From assembly GCA_964457335.1 (NCBI GenBank), contig CAYWGD010000008.1, forward strand, positions 48,969-112,968: DNA of 64,000 nt. The letters run 5' to 3'. The notes under the pieces were generated by a model. That model was not told the origin of the DNA. It was given only the letters and a program-made list of their open reading frames with translations, and did no database searches. This stretch comes from CAJBVW01 sp964457335 (GTDB taxonomy: Bacteria; Myxococcota_A; UBA796; SXON01). The first letter of the stretch is position 1, and the number at the start of each line of letters is the position of its first letter. Made by a program: the position numbers and the translations under genes. Positions 8,226-16,525 of the stretch are shown here, piece by piece.

Positions 8226-8924
8226 GTGATCTTCCGCCAGCTCTTCGAGCCGCTGTCGAGCACCTACACCTACCTCCTCGCGGACCCGGACACGCGTGAC
8301 GCCGCCCTGATCGACCCGGTGGTCGAGGAGCTCGACACCTACCTCGCGCTGCTCGCGGAGCTCGGGCTCACCCTCCGCTACACGCTCGAGACGCACGTCC
8401 ACGCCGACCACGTGACGGCCGCGGCCGCCCTGCGCGACCGGCTCGGGAGCGCGGTGGTGCTCAAGCGCGACGCGGGCGCCACCGCGGCCGACCTGCTGGT
8501 CGACGACGGCGACGTGATCCGCGTCGGCCGCCTGGCCCTGGAGGTGCGCGCCACCCCCGGCCACACGGACGGCTGCGTGTCCTACTACGCGGGCGACCGC
8601 GTGTTCACCGGCGACGCGCTGCTCATCGGCGGCTGCGGGCGCACCGACTTCCAGCAGGGCTGCGCGGAGCGCCTCTACGAGAGCGTCACCACGCGGCTCT
8701 TCACGCTCCCGCCCGACACGCTGGTGTACCCGGCGCACGACTACCGGGGACGCACCGTGTCCACGATCGCGGAGGAGCGCGCGACGAACCCGCGCCTCGG
8801 CGGCGGCCGCAGCCGGGAGGAGTTCGTGGAGATCATGCGCAACCTCGCGCTCCCGCGCCCCAAGCAGATCGACCGCGCGCTGCCCGCCAACCTCCGCTGC
8901 GGGCGCGAGCCGGACAGGCTGTAG
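8226..8924 (+). CDS. MBL-fold persulfide dioxygenase-like protein (ETHE1/Sdo type)
   Basis: 232 residues from a GTG start at 8226. Metallo-beta-lactamase fold with the metal motif THVHADH (His57, His59, Asp61, His62), then GHTDGCVS, FTGDALLIGGCGRTDFQQG and a terminal YPAHDYRG. The GRTDFQQG segment and mononuclear iron ligands (two His, one Asp) are characteristic of ETHE1-type dioxygenases, which oxidise glutathione persulfide to sulfite. Length matches bacterial single-domain forms with no rhodanese fusion. It follows the HxlR gene by 38 nt, so persulfide or electrophile stress may induce both. Confidence 0.88.
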   Translation: MIFRQLFEPLSSTYTYLLADPDTRDAALIDPVVEELDTYLALLAELGLTLRYTLETHVHADHVTAAAALRDRLGSAVVLKRDAGATAADLLVDDGDVIRVGRLALEVRATPGHTDGCVSYYAGDRVFTGDALLIGGCGRTDFQQGCAERLYESVTTRLFTLPPDTLVYPAHDYRGRTVSTIAEERATNPRLGGGRSREEFVEIMRNLALPRPKQIDRALPANLRCGREPDRL

Positions 8925-9084
8925 CGGGGCGGTAAGTGCGCCCGAGCACAACTGCGCTCAAGATGCGCGGGCGCCGCCGAACCGTCCTAACAATGTCAGA
9001 AATTCGTCAACCGCGTCGGCACGCGAATTGGTATCCTCGGGCTCGTCCGGTGCCTTCAGCACCGGACGTTCCGGAGGAGTCCCC

Positions 9085-10233
9085 ATGCGTTGGATGTTCC
9101 TGGTGCTCGCCTCGTCCGCCCCCGCCGTCGCCGCCCCTCCCGAGGAGTGCGACGCGGGCGACTCCTCCGTGCTCGCGCGGATGCCCGCGCCGGAGGCGAC
9201 CGCCCAGCCGACGGGGCCGACGTACCCCGAGGGCATCGCGGTCATCGGCGACCGCGTGATCGTGTCCGGGCCGGCCAACTTCGGCACCGCCGGCAACGGC
9301 AGCCCGAGCCAGCTCACCGTGTTCGACCGCGACAGCGGCGAGCTGCGGGCGGAGGTCCCGCTCGTCGGCGAGGACCTCGCCCAGGAGCATGCCCTCTCCG
9401 AGCTCGCCGCCTGGGGCCCCTACGCCTACTCGCCCAGCACGCAGCTCGGAGTCGTGCGCTGGCGCTTCTCCGGCACCGACACGCCCGCGCAGGAGGTCGT
9501 CTCCACGCCGTTCTGCTCGGTCACGATCCCGTTCCCTTGCCTCACGGTGACGGACGCCTGTCCCGCCGACATCCGGCCGTACCTGCCGCCGCTCCCGAAC
9601 GGCATCGCCGTGGACGACGGCGGCACCGTCTACGTGGCCGACTCGCTCCAGGGCATCATCTGGCGCGTCGATCCCGCCGGCGTTTCGGCGCCCGCCGAGC
9701 CGGAGGTCTTCGTGTGCAGCCGCGCGCTCCAGGGCGCGGGGGAGTCCGGGCTCGAGCTCTTCGGCGCCAACGGGCTCGCGCTCGTGGGGGACGACCTCTA
9801 CGTGGGCGTCGCCTTCGGGCCCGTCGCCGGGGGCGCGCCGACGAGCGCCATCTACCGGGTGGCGCTCGACGATCCCGATACGCTCGACCTCGTCTACAGC
9901 TTCTCCGCGGTCGAGGTGGCGCCGGGCGTGTGGGTGCCCCCCATCGCCGACGGCCTCGCGTACGACGCGCTCTCCGGGAACCTCTTCGTCGTGCTCGCCG
10001 GCCACGACGCCGTGGCGGAGCTCGACCTGGACGCGGGGGTCGAGGTCGCCCGTTACACCCGGACGGACGCCGACATGCCGTTCTACGCCCCCGCCGGCAT
10101 CGCGCTCGACGACGGCGCCGCGCTCGTGACCAACCACGCGATCACCTGCTGCCTGGACGGCGACGCGAACCCGGCCTGCACCTGCTTCGGCGCCGACGAG
10201 CTCTTCGGCGTGGTCGAGGTCTGCCTGGAGTGA
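9085..10233 (+). CDS. Secreted SMP-30/NHL-like beta-propeller protein
   Basis: 382 residues. The ATG at 9085 follows GGAGGAG and gives a signal peptide MRWMFLVLASSAPAVAA; the open frame continues upstream without a better start. The mature part has repeated propeller phrases such as YPEGIAVIGDRVIVSG, PNGIAVDDGGTVYVADS, GANGLALVGDDLYVGVAF and APAGIALDDGAALVTNH, as in SMP-30/gluconolactonase or NHL propellers. Several Cys pairs near the C terminus (CCLDGDANPACTCFG) suggest disulfides and an extracytoplasmic location. Function unknown. A TATCCT -10-like element lies at 9031-9036. Confidence 0.65.
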   Translation: MRWMFLVLASSAPAVAAPPEECDAGDSSVLARMPAPEATAQPTGPTYPEGIAVIGDRVIVSGPANFGTAGNGSPSQLTVFDRDSGELRAEVPLVGEDLAQEHALSELAAWGPYAYSPSTQLGVVRWRFSGTDTPAQEVVSTPFCSVTIPFPCLTVTDACPADIRPYLPPLPNGIAVDDGGTVYVADSLQGIIWRVDPAGVSAPAEPEVFVCSRALQGAGESGLELFGANGLALVGDDLYVGVAFGPVAGGAPTSAIYRVALDDPDTLDLVYSFSAVEVAPGVWVPPIADGLAYDALSGNLFVVLAGHDAVAELDLDAGVEVARYTRTDADMPFYAPAGIALDDGAALVTNHAITCCLDGDANPACTCFGADELFGVVEVCLE

Positions 10234-10317
10234 AGCTTCCGTGGATCCGGGCGCGCCGATTGTCGGTGCGCCGCGGGCCGGGGTAGGGTTCGGGCGCATG
10301 CCCGGAACCCGCACGTG

Positions 10318-10782
10318 ATGGACCTTGCCCGCCTGCGCGCGTGGATCGTCATCGTCGTGACGTGTTTCGCCGTTCTCTCGCCGCTCGTCCCCGAGTGGCG
10401 CGGCCGCAAGAACGACAGCTTCCCGCTCTCCTGGTACCCGATGTTCGCCAAGCGGCGCCCGGACGTGGAGCGCCCGACCTACGTGTTCGGGCGCGCGGCC
10501 GACGGGCGGCGCGAGAAGATCGACGTGCAGTGGTGGACGACCGGCGGCTTCAACCAGGGCCGCAACATGCTCACCAAGACGGTGCGCGCGGGGACGGAGC
10601 CCACCACCGAGCTCTGCAACAAGCTCGCGACCAAGGTTGCGAAGAAGAAGTCGAAGCGCTGGAAGGACATCGAGGAGGTCGTCATCGCCACCGCCAGGTA
10701 CGACCGCGCGCGGTTCTTCGGCGAAGGCAAGCGCGAGCCCATGGGCGAGAAGGAGCTCCACGTGTGCCGGGTGAGCCGGTGA
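10318..10782 (+). CDS. Small membrane-anchored hypothetical protein paired with an HTTM protein
   Basis: 154 residues from the ATG at 10318 (a GTG immediately before it at 10315 is possible). One N-terminal hydrophobic helix (about residues 9-25), then a segment containing FPLSWYPMFAKRRP, a phrase I associate with proteins encoded next to HTTM proteins, then a basic region rich in Lys/Arg. Its stop overlaps the GTG of the next gene (GTGA). Function unknown; the coupling suggests it forms a complex with the downstream membrane protein. Confidence 0.6.
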   Translation: MDLARLRAWIVIVVTCFAVLSPLVPEWRGRKNDSFPLSWYPMFAKRRPDVERPTYVFGRAADGRREKIDVQWWTTGGFNQGRNMLTKTVRAGTEPTTELCNKLATKVAKKKSKRWKDIEEVVIATARYDRARFFGEGKREPMGEKELHVCRVSR

Positions 10783-11756
10783 TCCGGCGCTTCTTCATGC
10801 CCGAGTGGCCCGCCGCGCGCCTCGGGGTGCTGCGCTTCGCGGTCGGCGCCTACGTGCTCCAGGACCTGGTCCGGGTGCGCAACGGTGTGCTGCGGCTGTC
10901 CGAGACCGACCCCGACCTCTGGGATCCCGTCGGCGTCACGACGTGGCTCGACGGCCCGCTGTCACCCGCCGCGTGGCACTTCACGCACGACGCCACCATC
11001 GTCGCCTGCATCCTGTTCATGCTGGGCGCGTTCTGGCGCGTGTCCGGCCCGCTCTTCGGAGCGTTGCTCCTGTTCGTCTGGACCTACCGGGTGTCGTGGC
11101 AGATGATCTACCACGTGCACCACCTCGCCATGCTGCACGTGCTCGTGCTGGCGGTGGCGCCCGCGGCGGCGGCGGTGTCGATCGACGCGGCGTTCGGCAA
11201 GCGTTGGAAGGGGCTCACGAGCCAGCCCGGCGGTACCGGGAGCTCCTGGCACTACGGCTGGCCGGTGCAGCTCGTCTGCATCGTCACGACGCTCTGCTAC
11301 ATGCTCGCCGGCGTGGCCAAGCTCCGCGCGAACGGGCTCGAGTGGGCGGACGGGCAGAACCTGCTCGACCAGATCGCGTACGACGGCATCTACAAGTGGG
11401 TGAACGGGCCGGACAAGGACCGCCCGCCCCTGGAGATCATCGGGCTCGCCTACCGCCACCCGTGGATCATGTTCCCGATGGCCGGCGGGGCGCTGCTGCT
11501 CGAGACGGCCGCGCCGGTGGTGCTCCTGAACCGCCGCCTCGCGCAGGCCTGGTCGGTCGCGACGATGGGCATGCACTGGGGCATCCACGTCTTCATGAAC
11601 CTTGTGTTCCCGTACCCGATCTCGGGCATGGCCTTCCTCTCCTTCTTCCCGCTGGAGAAGCTCGTGCCCGCGCGCTGGCGGGGGGACGCCGACGCGCCCA
11701 CCGACGCGCCCACCGCCGAGACCGCCGCCCCCGCCGCGCCCCAGGAGGCCGGATGA
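10779..11756 (+). CDS. HTTM domain (vitamin K-dependent carboxylase-like) membrane protein
   Basis: 325 residues from the GTG at 10779, overlapping the previous stop by 4 nt. Multiple hydrophobic helices (about residues 18-32, 70-90, 105-130, 165-185, 225-245, 255-280), and conserved phrases of the HTTM family: RFAVGAYVLQDL near the N terminus, FVWTYRVSWQMIYHVHHLAMLHVLVL with a His cluster in a helix, and LLETAAPVVLL. The fold is shared with gamma-glutamyl carboxylase, but bacterial members have no proven single reaction. The C-terminal Ala/Pro/Thr tail is low complexity. Part of a coupled operon with the hydrolase and desaturase that follow. Confidence 0.75.
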   Translation: MIRRFFMPEWPAARLGVLRFAVGAYVLQDLVRVRNGVLRLSETDPDLWDPVGVTTWLDGPLSPAAWHFTHDATIVACILFMLGAFWRVSGPLFGALLLFVWTYRVSWQMIYHVHHLAMLHVLVLAVAPAAAAVSIDAAFGKRWKGLTSQPGGTGSSWHYGWPVQLVCIVTTLCYMLAGVAKLRANGLEWADGQNLLDQIAYDGIYKWVNGPDKDRPPLEIIGLAYRHPWIMFPMAGGALLLETAAPVVLLNRRLAQAWSVATMGMHWGIHVFMNLVFPYPISGMAFLSFFPLEKLVPARWRGDADAPTDAPTAETAAPAAPQEAG

Positions 11757-13555
11757 TGCTCCTGCTCGCCGCGTGCGCCGCGCCCGAGGACGCGCCCGCC
11801 CCCGCGGAGACCATCGAGTGGTGCGAGTCCGACCTCGCCTACCGCTACGACCCCGAGACCTCGTTCGACACCTTCCCCGACGACCACTGGACCGTCCCCG
11901 ACGCCTCGACGGCCACCGGCCTCCGCGTGTCGATGCCAAGGGACCACGCCGCCTTCGCGGAGTTCCCCGACACCTACGCCAACCTGCTCGACCAGCTCGG
12001 CACCCTCGACGGGTTCGGCCTCACCCCCGCGCTCGTGCTCCAGCTCTCCGCGCCGGTCCCCACCCTCGAGGTCACGCTCCTCGCCGAGACCGACGGCGCC
12101 TGGGTCGCGCACGACACGACCGTCACCACCTTCGACTCCGGCCGCGCGCTGAAGATCGTGCCCTGGCGCCCGCTCCCGCCCGGCGCCCGCGTCGTCCTCG
12201 CCGTCCGCACCGACCCCACCGATCCCGGCTGCGTCTCCCCGCCGCCGACCCTGCGCGCGCTCTTGGACCCCGCCTCGACCGAGCCGCTCGCGGACCGCTA
12301 CGCGGAGGGCCTCGCCGCGCTCGGCTGGGCGCCCGAGGAGGTCGGCGCGATGGTCGTGTTCACGACCCAGTCCGCCGAGGAGGTCGACGCGGCGGTGGCC
12401 GCCGACGTCGCCGCCCGCGACTTCGCGCTCGACGCCCCGATGGTGTGCGAAGACGAAGGCGGCTGGCGGGACTGCCGCGGCACCGTCACCGTTGGCGACT
12501 ACCGCGTCGACGGCGTCGTCCCAGAGGGGCCCGTCGACGTGCGCGCCACCTACGCGCTCCCCGTCGCCGTGTGGCTCCCGCCCGCCGACGTGCCCGGCCC
12601 GTACCCGGCCGTCCTCTGCGGCCACGGCCTGGGTGGCAGCAAGGGCCAGTGCCAGTTCATGGCGGAGCTGGCCGCGCCGCTCGGGTTCGCCACCGTGGCG
12701 GTGGACGCGCAGCAGCACGGCGACCACCCGCTCCGCGCCGACGGCGACGACCTCGACCAGATCATGGCGCTCTTCGGCTTCACGATGACGCCGCCGAGCC
12801 TCGACGCGCTCGTGCTCCGCGACAACTTCCGCGCGTCGGCCTGGGACAAGCTCCAGGTGGTGCGCGCGATCCAAGCCGGGTTGGACGTCGACGGGGACAG
12901 CGTCACCGACCTCGACCCCACCCGCATCCAGTACGCCGGCGCGAGCCTCGGCGGCATCATGGGGCCCGAGCTCGTCGCCTGGAGCGACGTGGGCGCGGGC
13001 GCGCTCGTCGTGCCGGGGGGCGGGCTCATGAACCTCGTGCTCGACTCCGCCACCTTCGGCGTCATCGCCACCGTCATGACCCCGCCCGAGTGGGACGCCG
13101 ACGACCTCGTCCGCGCCATCGCGCTCGTGCAGACCGTCATCGACGCCGGCGATCCGCTCGTGCACGCCGCCGCCGTCACCCGCCGCCGCGGCGACGGGGA
13201 CCAGCCCGACATCGCGCTGCTCATGGCGCTCGACGACACCATCGTCCCCAACTCGTCGACCGCGGCGCTCGCGCAGGCGTACGCCGTCGAAGGGGTCGGC
13301 GCCGAGCTGCTCTCCATCCCGGGGGTCCCGTTCGGCCCCGGCCCGCTCGCCGGAAACCTGCCGGACGGCGCCACCGGCGGGCTCCTCCAATTCGACGAGA
13401 CCCAACCTTCGGCCGACGCCGCCTGGGAGCCCGCGGACCACAGCACGCTCCACGAGAGCGAGCAGGCCGCCGGGCTCATGATGCCGTTCATCAGCGCCGT
13501 GTTCGCCGGGGAGACGCCCTCGCTCGCCGACCCGTACGCGGCGGGCGCCCGTTGA
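11753..13555 (+). CDS. Alpha/beta-hydrolase lipoprotein
   Basis: 600 residues from the ATG at 11753, overlapping the HTTM stop (ATGA). The N terminus MMLLLAAC is a minimal lipobox. Residues about 30-170 form an extra N-terminal domain (FDTFPDDHWTVPD); the alpha/beta-hydrolase core contains the oxyanion-loop phrase PAVLCGHGLGGSKGQ and the nucleophile elbow GASLGG (Ser), with likely acid Asp in ALDDTIVPN and His in ADHSTLHES near the C terminus. Likely an extracytoplasmic esterase or lipase-like enzyme. Position between HTTM and desaturase suggests lipid-related work, but the substrate is unknown. Confidence 0.75.
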   Translation: MMLLLAACAAPEDAPAPAETIEWCESDLAYRYDPETSFDTFPDDHWTVPDASTATGLRVSMPRDHAAFAEFPDTYANLLDQLGTLDGFGLTPALVLQLSAPVPTLEVTLLAETDGAWVAHDTTVTTFDSGRALKIVPWRPLPPGARVVLAVRTDPTDPGCVSPPPTLRALLDPASTEPLADRYAEGLAALGWAPEEVGAMVVFTTQSAEEVDAAVAADVAARDFALDAPMVCEDEGGWRDCRGTVTVGDYRVDGVVPEGPVDVRATYALPVAVWLPPADVPGPYPAVLCGHGLGGSKGQCQFMAELAAPLGFATVAVDAQQHGDHPLRADGDDLDQIMALFGFTMTPPSLDALVLRDNFRASAWDKLQVVRAIQAGLDVDGDSVTDLDPTRIQYAGASLGGIMGPELVAWSDVGAGALVVPGGGLMNLVLDSATFGVIATVMTPPEWDADDLVRAIALVQTVIDAGDPLVHAAAVTRRRGDGDQPDIALLMALDDTIVPNSSTAALAQAYAVEGVGAELLSIPGVPFGPGPLAGNLPDGATGGLLQFDETQPSADAAWEPADHSTLHESEQAAGLMMPFISAVFAGETPSLADPYAAGAR

Positions 13556-14400
13556 TCCTCGCCGCCGCGTTCCTCCCCGTCGCCATCCTGCTCGGGCTCG
13601 GCAACACCGTCGGCTACCACCGCCTCTTCACCCACCGCGCCTTCCGCGCCAGCCGCCCCGTGCGCGCCGCGCTCGCCGTCCTGGGCGCGCTCCACTCCGG
13701 CCCGCCGCTCCTCTGGATCGGGCTCCACCGGCACCACCACGTCCGCTCCGACACCCCCGAGGATCCGCACACCCCGCGCAACGGCGGGCTCCTGCACGCG
13801 CACACCGGCTGGATCGTCGAGCGCCTGCTCGGGCGCCGCGTCGGGCCCGTCGGCGCCGCGCTCTTCGCGGTGTCCGGCTTCGGCCAGCAGCTCGCCATGC
13901 TGGCGCACGACCTCCGGCGCGTGCGTGGCACCAATCCGCCGATCTGGCTCGAGCTCTGCAAGGACCTCGCCGACGATCGCGTGCTCACCTTCCTCGAGCG
14001 CCCCTTCGTGACCACCGGGCTGTTCGCCGCGCAAGTCACGGCCGTCACCGCGATTGCGGGCCTGCCCGGCCTGGCCTGGCTCTGGGCGATCCACGCGCTG
14101 CTCACCAACACGAGCTGGGCGGTCAACTCCCTGTGTCACGCCCCCGGCGTCGGCCGCGCGCCCTACGCCACCGGCGACGACTCGCGCGACGTGCCCTGGC
14201 TCGCCGCCGTCACGCTCGGCGAGGCCTACCACAACACCCACCACCGCTACCCGCGGAGCGCCCGGCACGGCCTCGGGAGCGTCCTGGACCTCTCGTGGTG
14301 GGTCATCCGCGGGCTCGTCCTCGTCGGCGGGGCGCAGGATCCCTGGCTCCCCAAGGAGGCGCGCCCCGCGGCCCGCCCCGCGAGCGGGGCCCGCGGATAG
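13552..14400 (+). CDS. Membrane fatty acid desaturase (acyl-CoA delta-9 type)
   Basis: 282 residues. Start assigned to TTG at 13552, which overlaps the hydrolase stop as TTGA; no ATG or GTG lies before the first conserved motif. The three histidine boxes of membrane di-iron desaturases are present: HRLFTH, HRHHH and HNTHH, with hydrophobic hairpins between them. This matches stearoyl-CoA/acyl-lipid delta-9 desaturases, which introduce a cis double bond using O2 and an electron carrier; no fused cytochrome b5 domain is present, so a separate ferredoxin or cytochrome is needed. Probably adjusts membrane fluidity together with the lipid-type genes upstream. Confidence 0.88.
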   Translation: MILAAAFLPVAILLGLGNTVGYHRLFTHRAFRASRPVRAALAVLGALHSGPPLLWIGLHRHHHVRSDTPEDPHTPRNGGLLHAHTGWIVERLLGRRVGPVGAALFAVSGFGQQLAMLAHDLRRVRGTNPPIWLELCKDLADDRVLTFLERPFVTTGLFAAQVTAVTAIAGLPGLAWLWAIHALLTNTSWAVNSLCHAPGVGRAPYATGDDSRDVPWLAAVTLGEAYHNTHHRYPRSARHGLGSVLDLSWWVIRGLVLVGGAQDPWLPKEARPAARPASGARG

Positions 14401-14409
14401 GCTTCCGCC

Positions 14410-14982
14410 ATGCTCCCCGCCGCGCCCCGCCGCCTCCGGGTCGTGGGCTTCGACGACGCCCCGTTCCGCAAGGTCCGCGGCGCGCGCGTGCCCTTCGCGG
14501 GCGTGGTGTGCGCCGACACGCGCATCGAGGGCATGGTGTGGGGCCAGTTGCGTCGCGACGGCTGGAACGCCACCGACGCGCTCGCCGCGAGCCTCCTCGG
14601 CGGCCCCCACCTGCCCCAGCTCCACCTCGTGCTGCTCGACGGCATCAGCTTCGGCGGCATGAACCTCGTGGACCTCCCGCGGCTCTCCGCCGTGCTCGGC
14701 CTCCCCTGCGTCGCCGTGATGCGTCGCCCGCCCGACCTGGACGCCTTCCGCCGCGTCATCGCGCGCCTGCCCGCCCCCGCGCGCCGGATGGCCGTCCTCG
14801 ACCGCGCCGGCCCCGTGCACGTGCGCGGCCGCTGGACCTTCAACGTCGTCGGCCTCCCGCCCGAGGACGCCGAAGCCGCGCTGGAGCGCCTCACCGACAC
14901 CGGCAACGTGCCCGAGGCGCTGCGGCTGGCGCACATGGTCGGCGCGGCCGTCACCGGCGGGGTGAGCCGCGGGCGGGCGTGA
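14410..14982 (+). CDS. DUF99 family protein
   Basis: 190 residues from the ATG at 14410, 9 nt after the desaturase stop. The sequence begins LRVVGFDDAPFRK and carries VPFAGVVC, the VLLDGISFGGMNLVDL core and LGLPCVAVMRRPPD, all typical of DUF99 (UPF0215), a family with an endonuclease V-like RNase H fold. Family members have no established reaction. The linkage to a lipid operon is probably incidental to its biochemical role. Confidence 0.8.
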   Translation: MLPAAPRRLRVVGFDDAPFRKVRGARVPFAGVVCADTRIEGMVWGQLRRDGWNATDALAASLLGGPHLPQLHLVLLDGISFGGMNLVDLPRLSAVLGLPCVAVMRRPPDLDAFRRVIARLPAPARRMAVLDRAGPVHVRGRWTFNVVGLPPEDAEAALERLTDTGNVPEALRLAHMVGAAVTGGVSRGRA

Positions 14983-15012
14983 GCCTGGGGCTTCCGACGC
15001 TCCCGCGCTCCG

Positions 15013-15522
15013 TCACGCCTCGGGGAGGTACGGCGACACGAAGGGCTCCACGAACAACCCGAGCCCGCGCGCGAGCGCACGCGTGCGCGGGGCCTCCGAC
15101 CGGCCGGCCAGGTAGAGGTAGAGGTCGTACCCGAAGTGGACGCTGCACGCCCCGTCGAGCGCCTCGACGCGGCACCAGAACAGCTCCCGGAGGCACGACC
15201 GGACGAGCATCGGGAGCTGCGCGGGCTCGACGACGGCCCCCTCGGCCGGCGGCGCGGGCAGCGCCTCTCCGCGGAGCGCGGGCGGCGCGGGGGGGCCCGG
15301 CTCCACGGCACGCGCGAACAGCGCGGGGGAGCCCTGCTCGGCGTGGAACGCCACCACCGTGTCGACGTACGCCGACTCCACGCGGAGGTACGCCCCGAAC
15401 GTCAGGACCTCGCCGCCGAACGACCGCCCGACGTCCGCGATCGAGGTCCAGTCGGGGTGGACGTAACGCCCCTGCGCATCGCGCCTGGCAGGGTCGTACC
15501 GGGTGACACGCCAGCCGATCAT
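15013..15522 (-). CDS. Hypothetical protein
   Basis: 169 residues from the ATG at 15522. Soluble, no signal peptide. Starts MIGWRVTRYDPARRDAQGRY with a DWTSIADVGRSFGGE motif; the C-terminal half has LFWCRVEALDGACSVHFGYDLYLYLAG, which looks like a folded acidic-basic core. The start phrase recalls small proteins of unknown function in actinobacteria and myxobacteria, some of which are candidate immunity proteins, but I cannot assign one. Convergent with DUF99; a structured noncoding patch lies immediately upstream. Confidence 0.6.
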   Translation of the reverse strand: MIGWRVTRYDPARRDAQGRYVHPDWTSIADVGRSFGGEVLTFGAYLRVESAYVDTVVAFHAEQGSPALFARAVEPGPPAPPALRGEALPAPPAEGAVVEPAQLPMLVRSCLRELFWCRVEALDGACSVHFGYDLYLYLAGRSEAPRTRALARGLGLFVEPFVSPYLPEA

Positions 15523-15627
15523 CCGACCGGGCTACCCCGGGCGCCCGAGCGCAGCCACGCGCCAGCGACGGGCCGGGCCGTCGTCGGGGCGCCCCGGCCC
15601 TCCGGGCCGGCGGGTGTCCTCCGGGGT

Positions 15628-15708
15628 CGGGCCGGAGGCCCTCCGTCGGCCGGCCGCGCGCCGGCCGACCGGGGCGGGCTCCCGGGGTCCGACGTGGCCT
15701 CCGGCCCG
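15628..15708. repeat. Nested inverted repeats in intergenic region
   Basis: Outer arms CGGGCCGGAGGCC (15628-15640) and GGCCTCCGGCCCG (15696-15708) are a perfect 13-bp inverted repeat. Inside them is a second perfect hairpin, arms GTCGGCCGGC (15645-15654) and GCCGGCCGAC (15660-15669), loop CGCGC. The region 15523-15787 has no supportable gene. The inner hairpin resembles the one at 51066-51092 in sequence and flanks. Confidence 0.55.
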
Positions 15709-15787
15709 CTGGCCGCGACGGCCCGCCCCGCCCTCCGGCCCCCCTGGCGCGGGGACCGCTGTCGACCGCGAGCGCGCGCGTGTCGGC

Positions 15788-16165
15788 TCAGCCCCAGGTC
15801 GCGAGCGGGAAGTGCTCGTGGATGCGCCGGTCGTTCGTGGCGAGCGGGGCGCCCTGCGCGAGCGCGCTCGCGACGATGAGGCGATCGAAGGGGTCCCGCG
15901 TCCACCCGAGCCCCCGGGCCGCGGCCACGGCGCTCGCGAACGGCACCGGGGAGAGGGTGAGGCCGATGGTCGCCTCGAGGTGGTCGAGGATCGCCAGGCC
16001 GGGCGCGCGGATGCGCCCGATCTCGTGCAGGAGGTCGAGCTCCAGCGCCACCATCGGCGAGACCACCGGCGGCTCGCGGGAGAAGCGCGCGAGGAGCCCC
16101 GCGGGCACCTTCTCGGCGAGCCCGGCCGCGAGCCAGACGACCACGTGCGTGTCGAGGTGGATCAC
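15788..16165 (-). CDS. vapC: VapC-type PIN domain toxin
   Basis: 125 residues from the GTG at 16165, which overlaps the antitoxin stop (GTGA). PIN ribonuclease fold: IHLDTHVVVWL with the first acidic residue (Asp5), a second acid in the SPMVALELDLL helix, DPFDRLIVASAL and ATNDRRI with the remaining acidic ligands. These coordinate Mg/Mn for RNA cleavage. The toxin is second in the operon, as usual for vapBC. A longer frame with an upstream ATG exists but would overlap the antitoxin extensively, so the coupled GTG is preferred. Confidence 0.88.
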   Translation of the reverse strand: MIHLDTHVVVWLAAGLAEKVPAGLLARFSREPPVVSPMVALELDLLHEIGRIRAPGLAILDHLEATIGLTLSPVPFASAVAAARGLGWTRDPFDRLIVASALAQGAPLATNDRRIHEHFPLATWG

Positions 16166-16404
16166 AGGTCCCGTCCCGCCGCCCACTCCGCCGTCCAGTC
16201 GACGTGCACGAGGTCGTCGGGGTCCCCCACCACGAGGTCGGCGCGCAGCGGCGGCAGGCGCGGCGGCGCGTCGCTCGGGCGCTCGTCGAGCACGATCCGC
16301 AGCGTGGCGTTCCCGCGCCGCACCAGCAGCGGCTCGCCCGTCTCGATGACGTGGTCGAGGAGCCGGTAGAGGTCGGCGCGGAGCTCGGTCGGGGTGACGC
16401 TCAC
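16162..16404 (-). CDS. vapB: VapB-type antitoxin (Phd/YefM-like)
   Basis: 80 residues from the GTG at 16404. N-terminal part VTPTELRADLYRLLDHVIETGEPLLVRRGNATLRIVL matches the Phd/YefM fold, which binds DNA as a dimer; the acidic/aromatic C-terminal tail (DLVHVDWTAEWAAG) is the toxin-wrapping segment. The GTG start is only 6 nt downstream of a good -10 hexamer, so the transcript is probably leaderless; the in-frame ATG 54 nt upstream is upstream of that promoter and therefore rejected. Expected to autorepress together with VapC. Confidence 0.8.
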   Translation of the reverse strand: MSVTPTELRADLYRLLDHVIETGEPLLVRRGNATLRIVLDERPSDAPPRLPPLRADLVVGDPDDLVHVDWTAEWAAGRDL

Positions 16405-16406
16405 GG

Positions 16407-16439
16407 ACGTACGGTAAGCAGCACGCGGGCGTACGTCAA
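16407..16439 (-). promoter_or_regulatory. vapBC promoter with overlapping palindromic operator
   Basis: On the minus strand: -35 TTGACG (16434-16439), 17-nt spacer, -10 TACCGT (16411-16416), then 6 nt to the GTG start. A perfect inverted repeat ACGTACG (16407-16413) and CGTACGT (16430-16436) spans the promoter with its arms over the -10 and -35 hexamers, which is the expected layout for an autoregulated toxin-antitoxin operator. Confidence 0.65.
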
Positions 16440-16525
16440 CGGCCGAGCGTGTCGGCACATCGCCGCGCGGGCGACATCCCGCGCGCCCGATCCGGTGCTA
16501 CCTTCCGGGTAGTCCCGGAGCGCAG

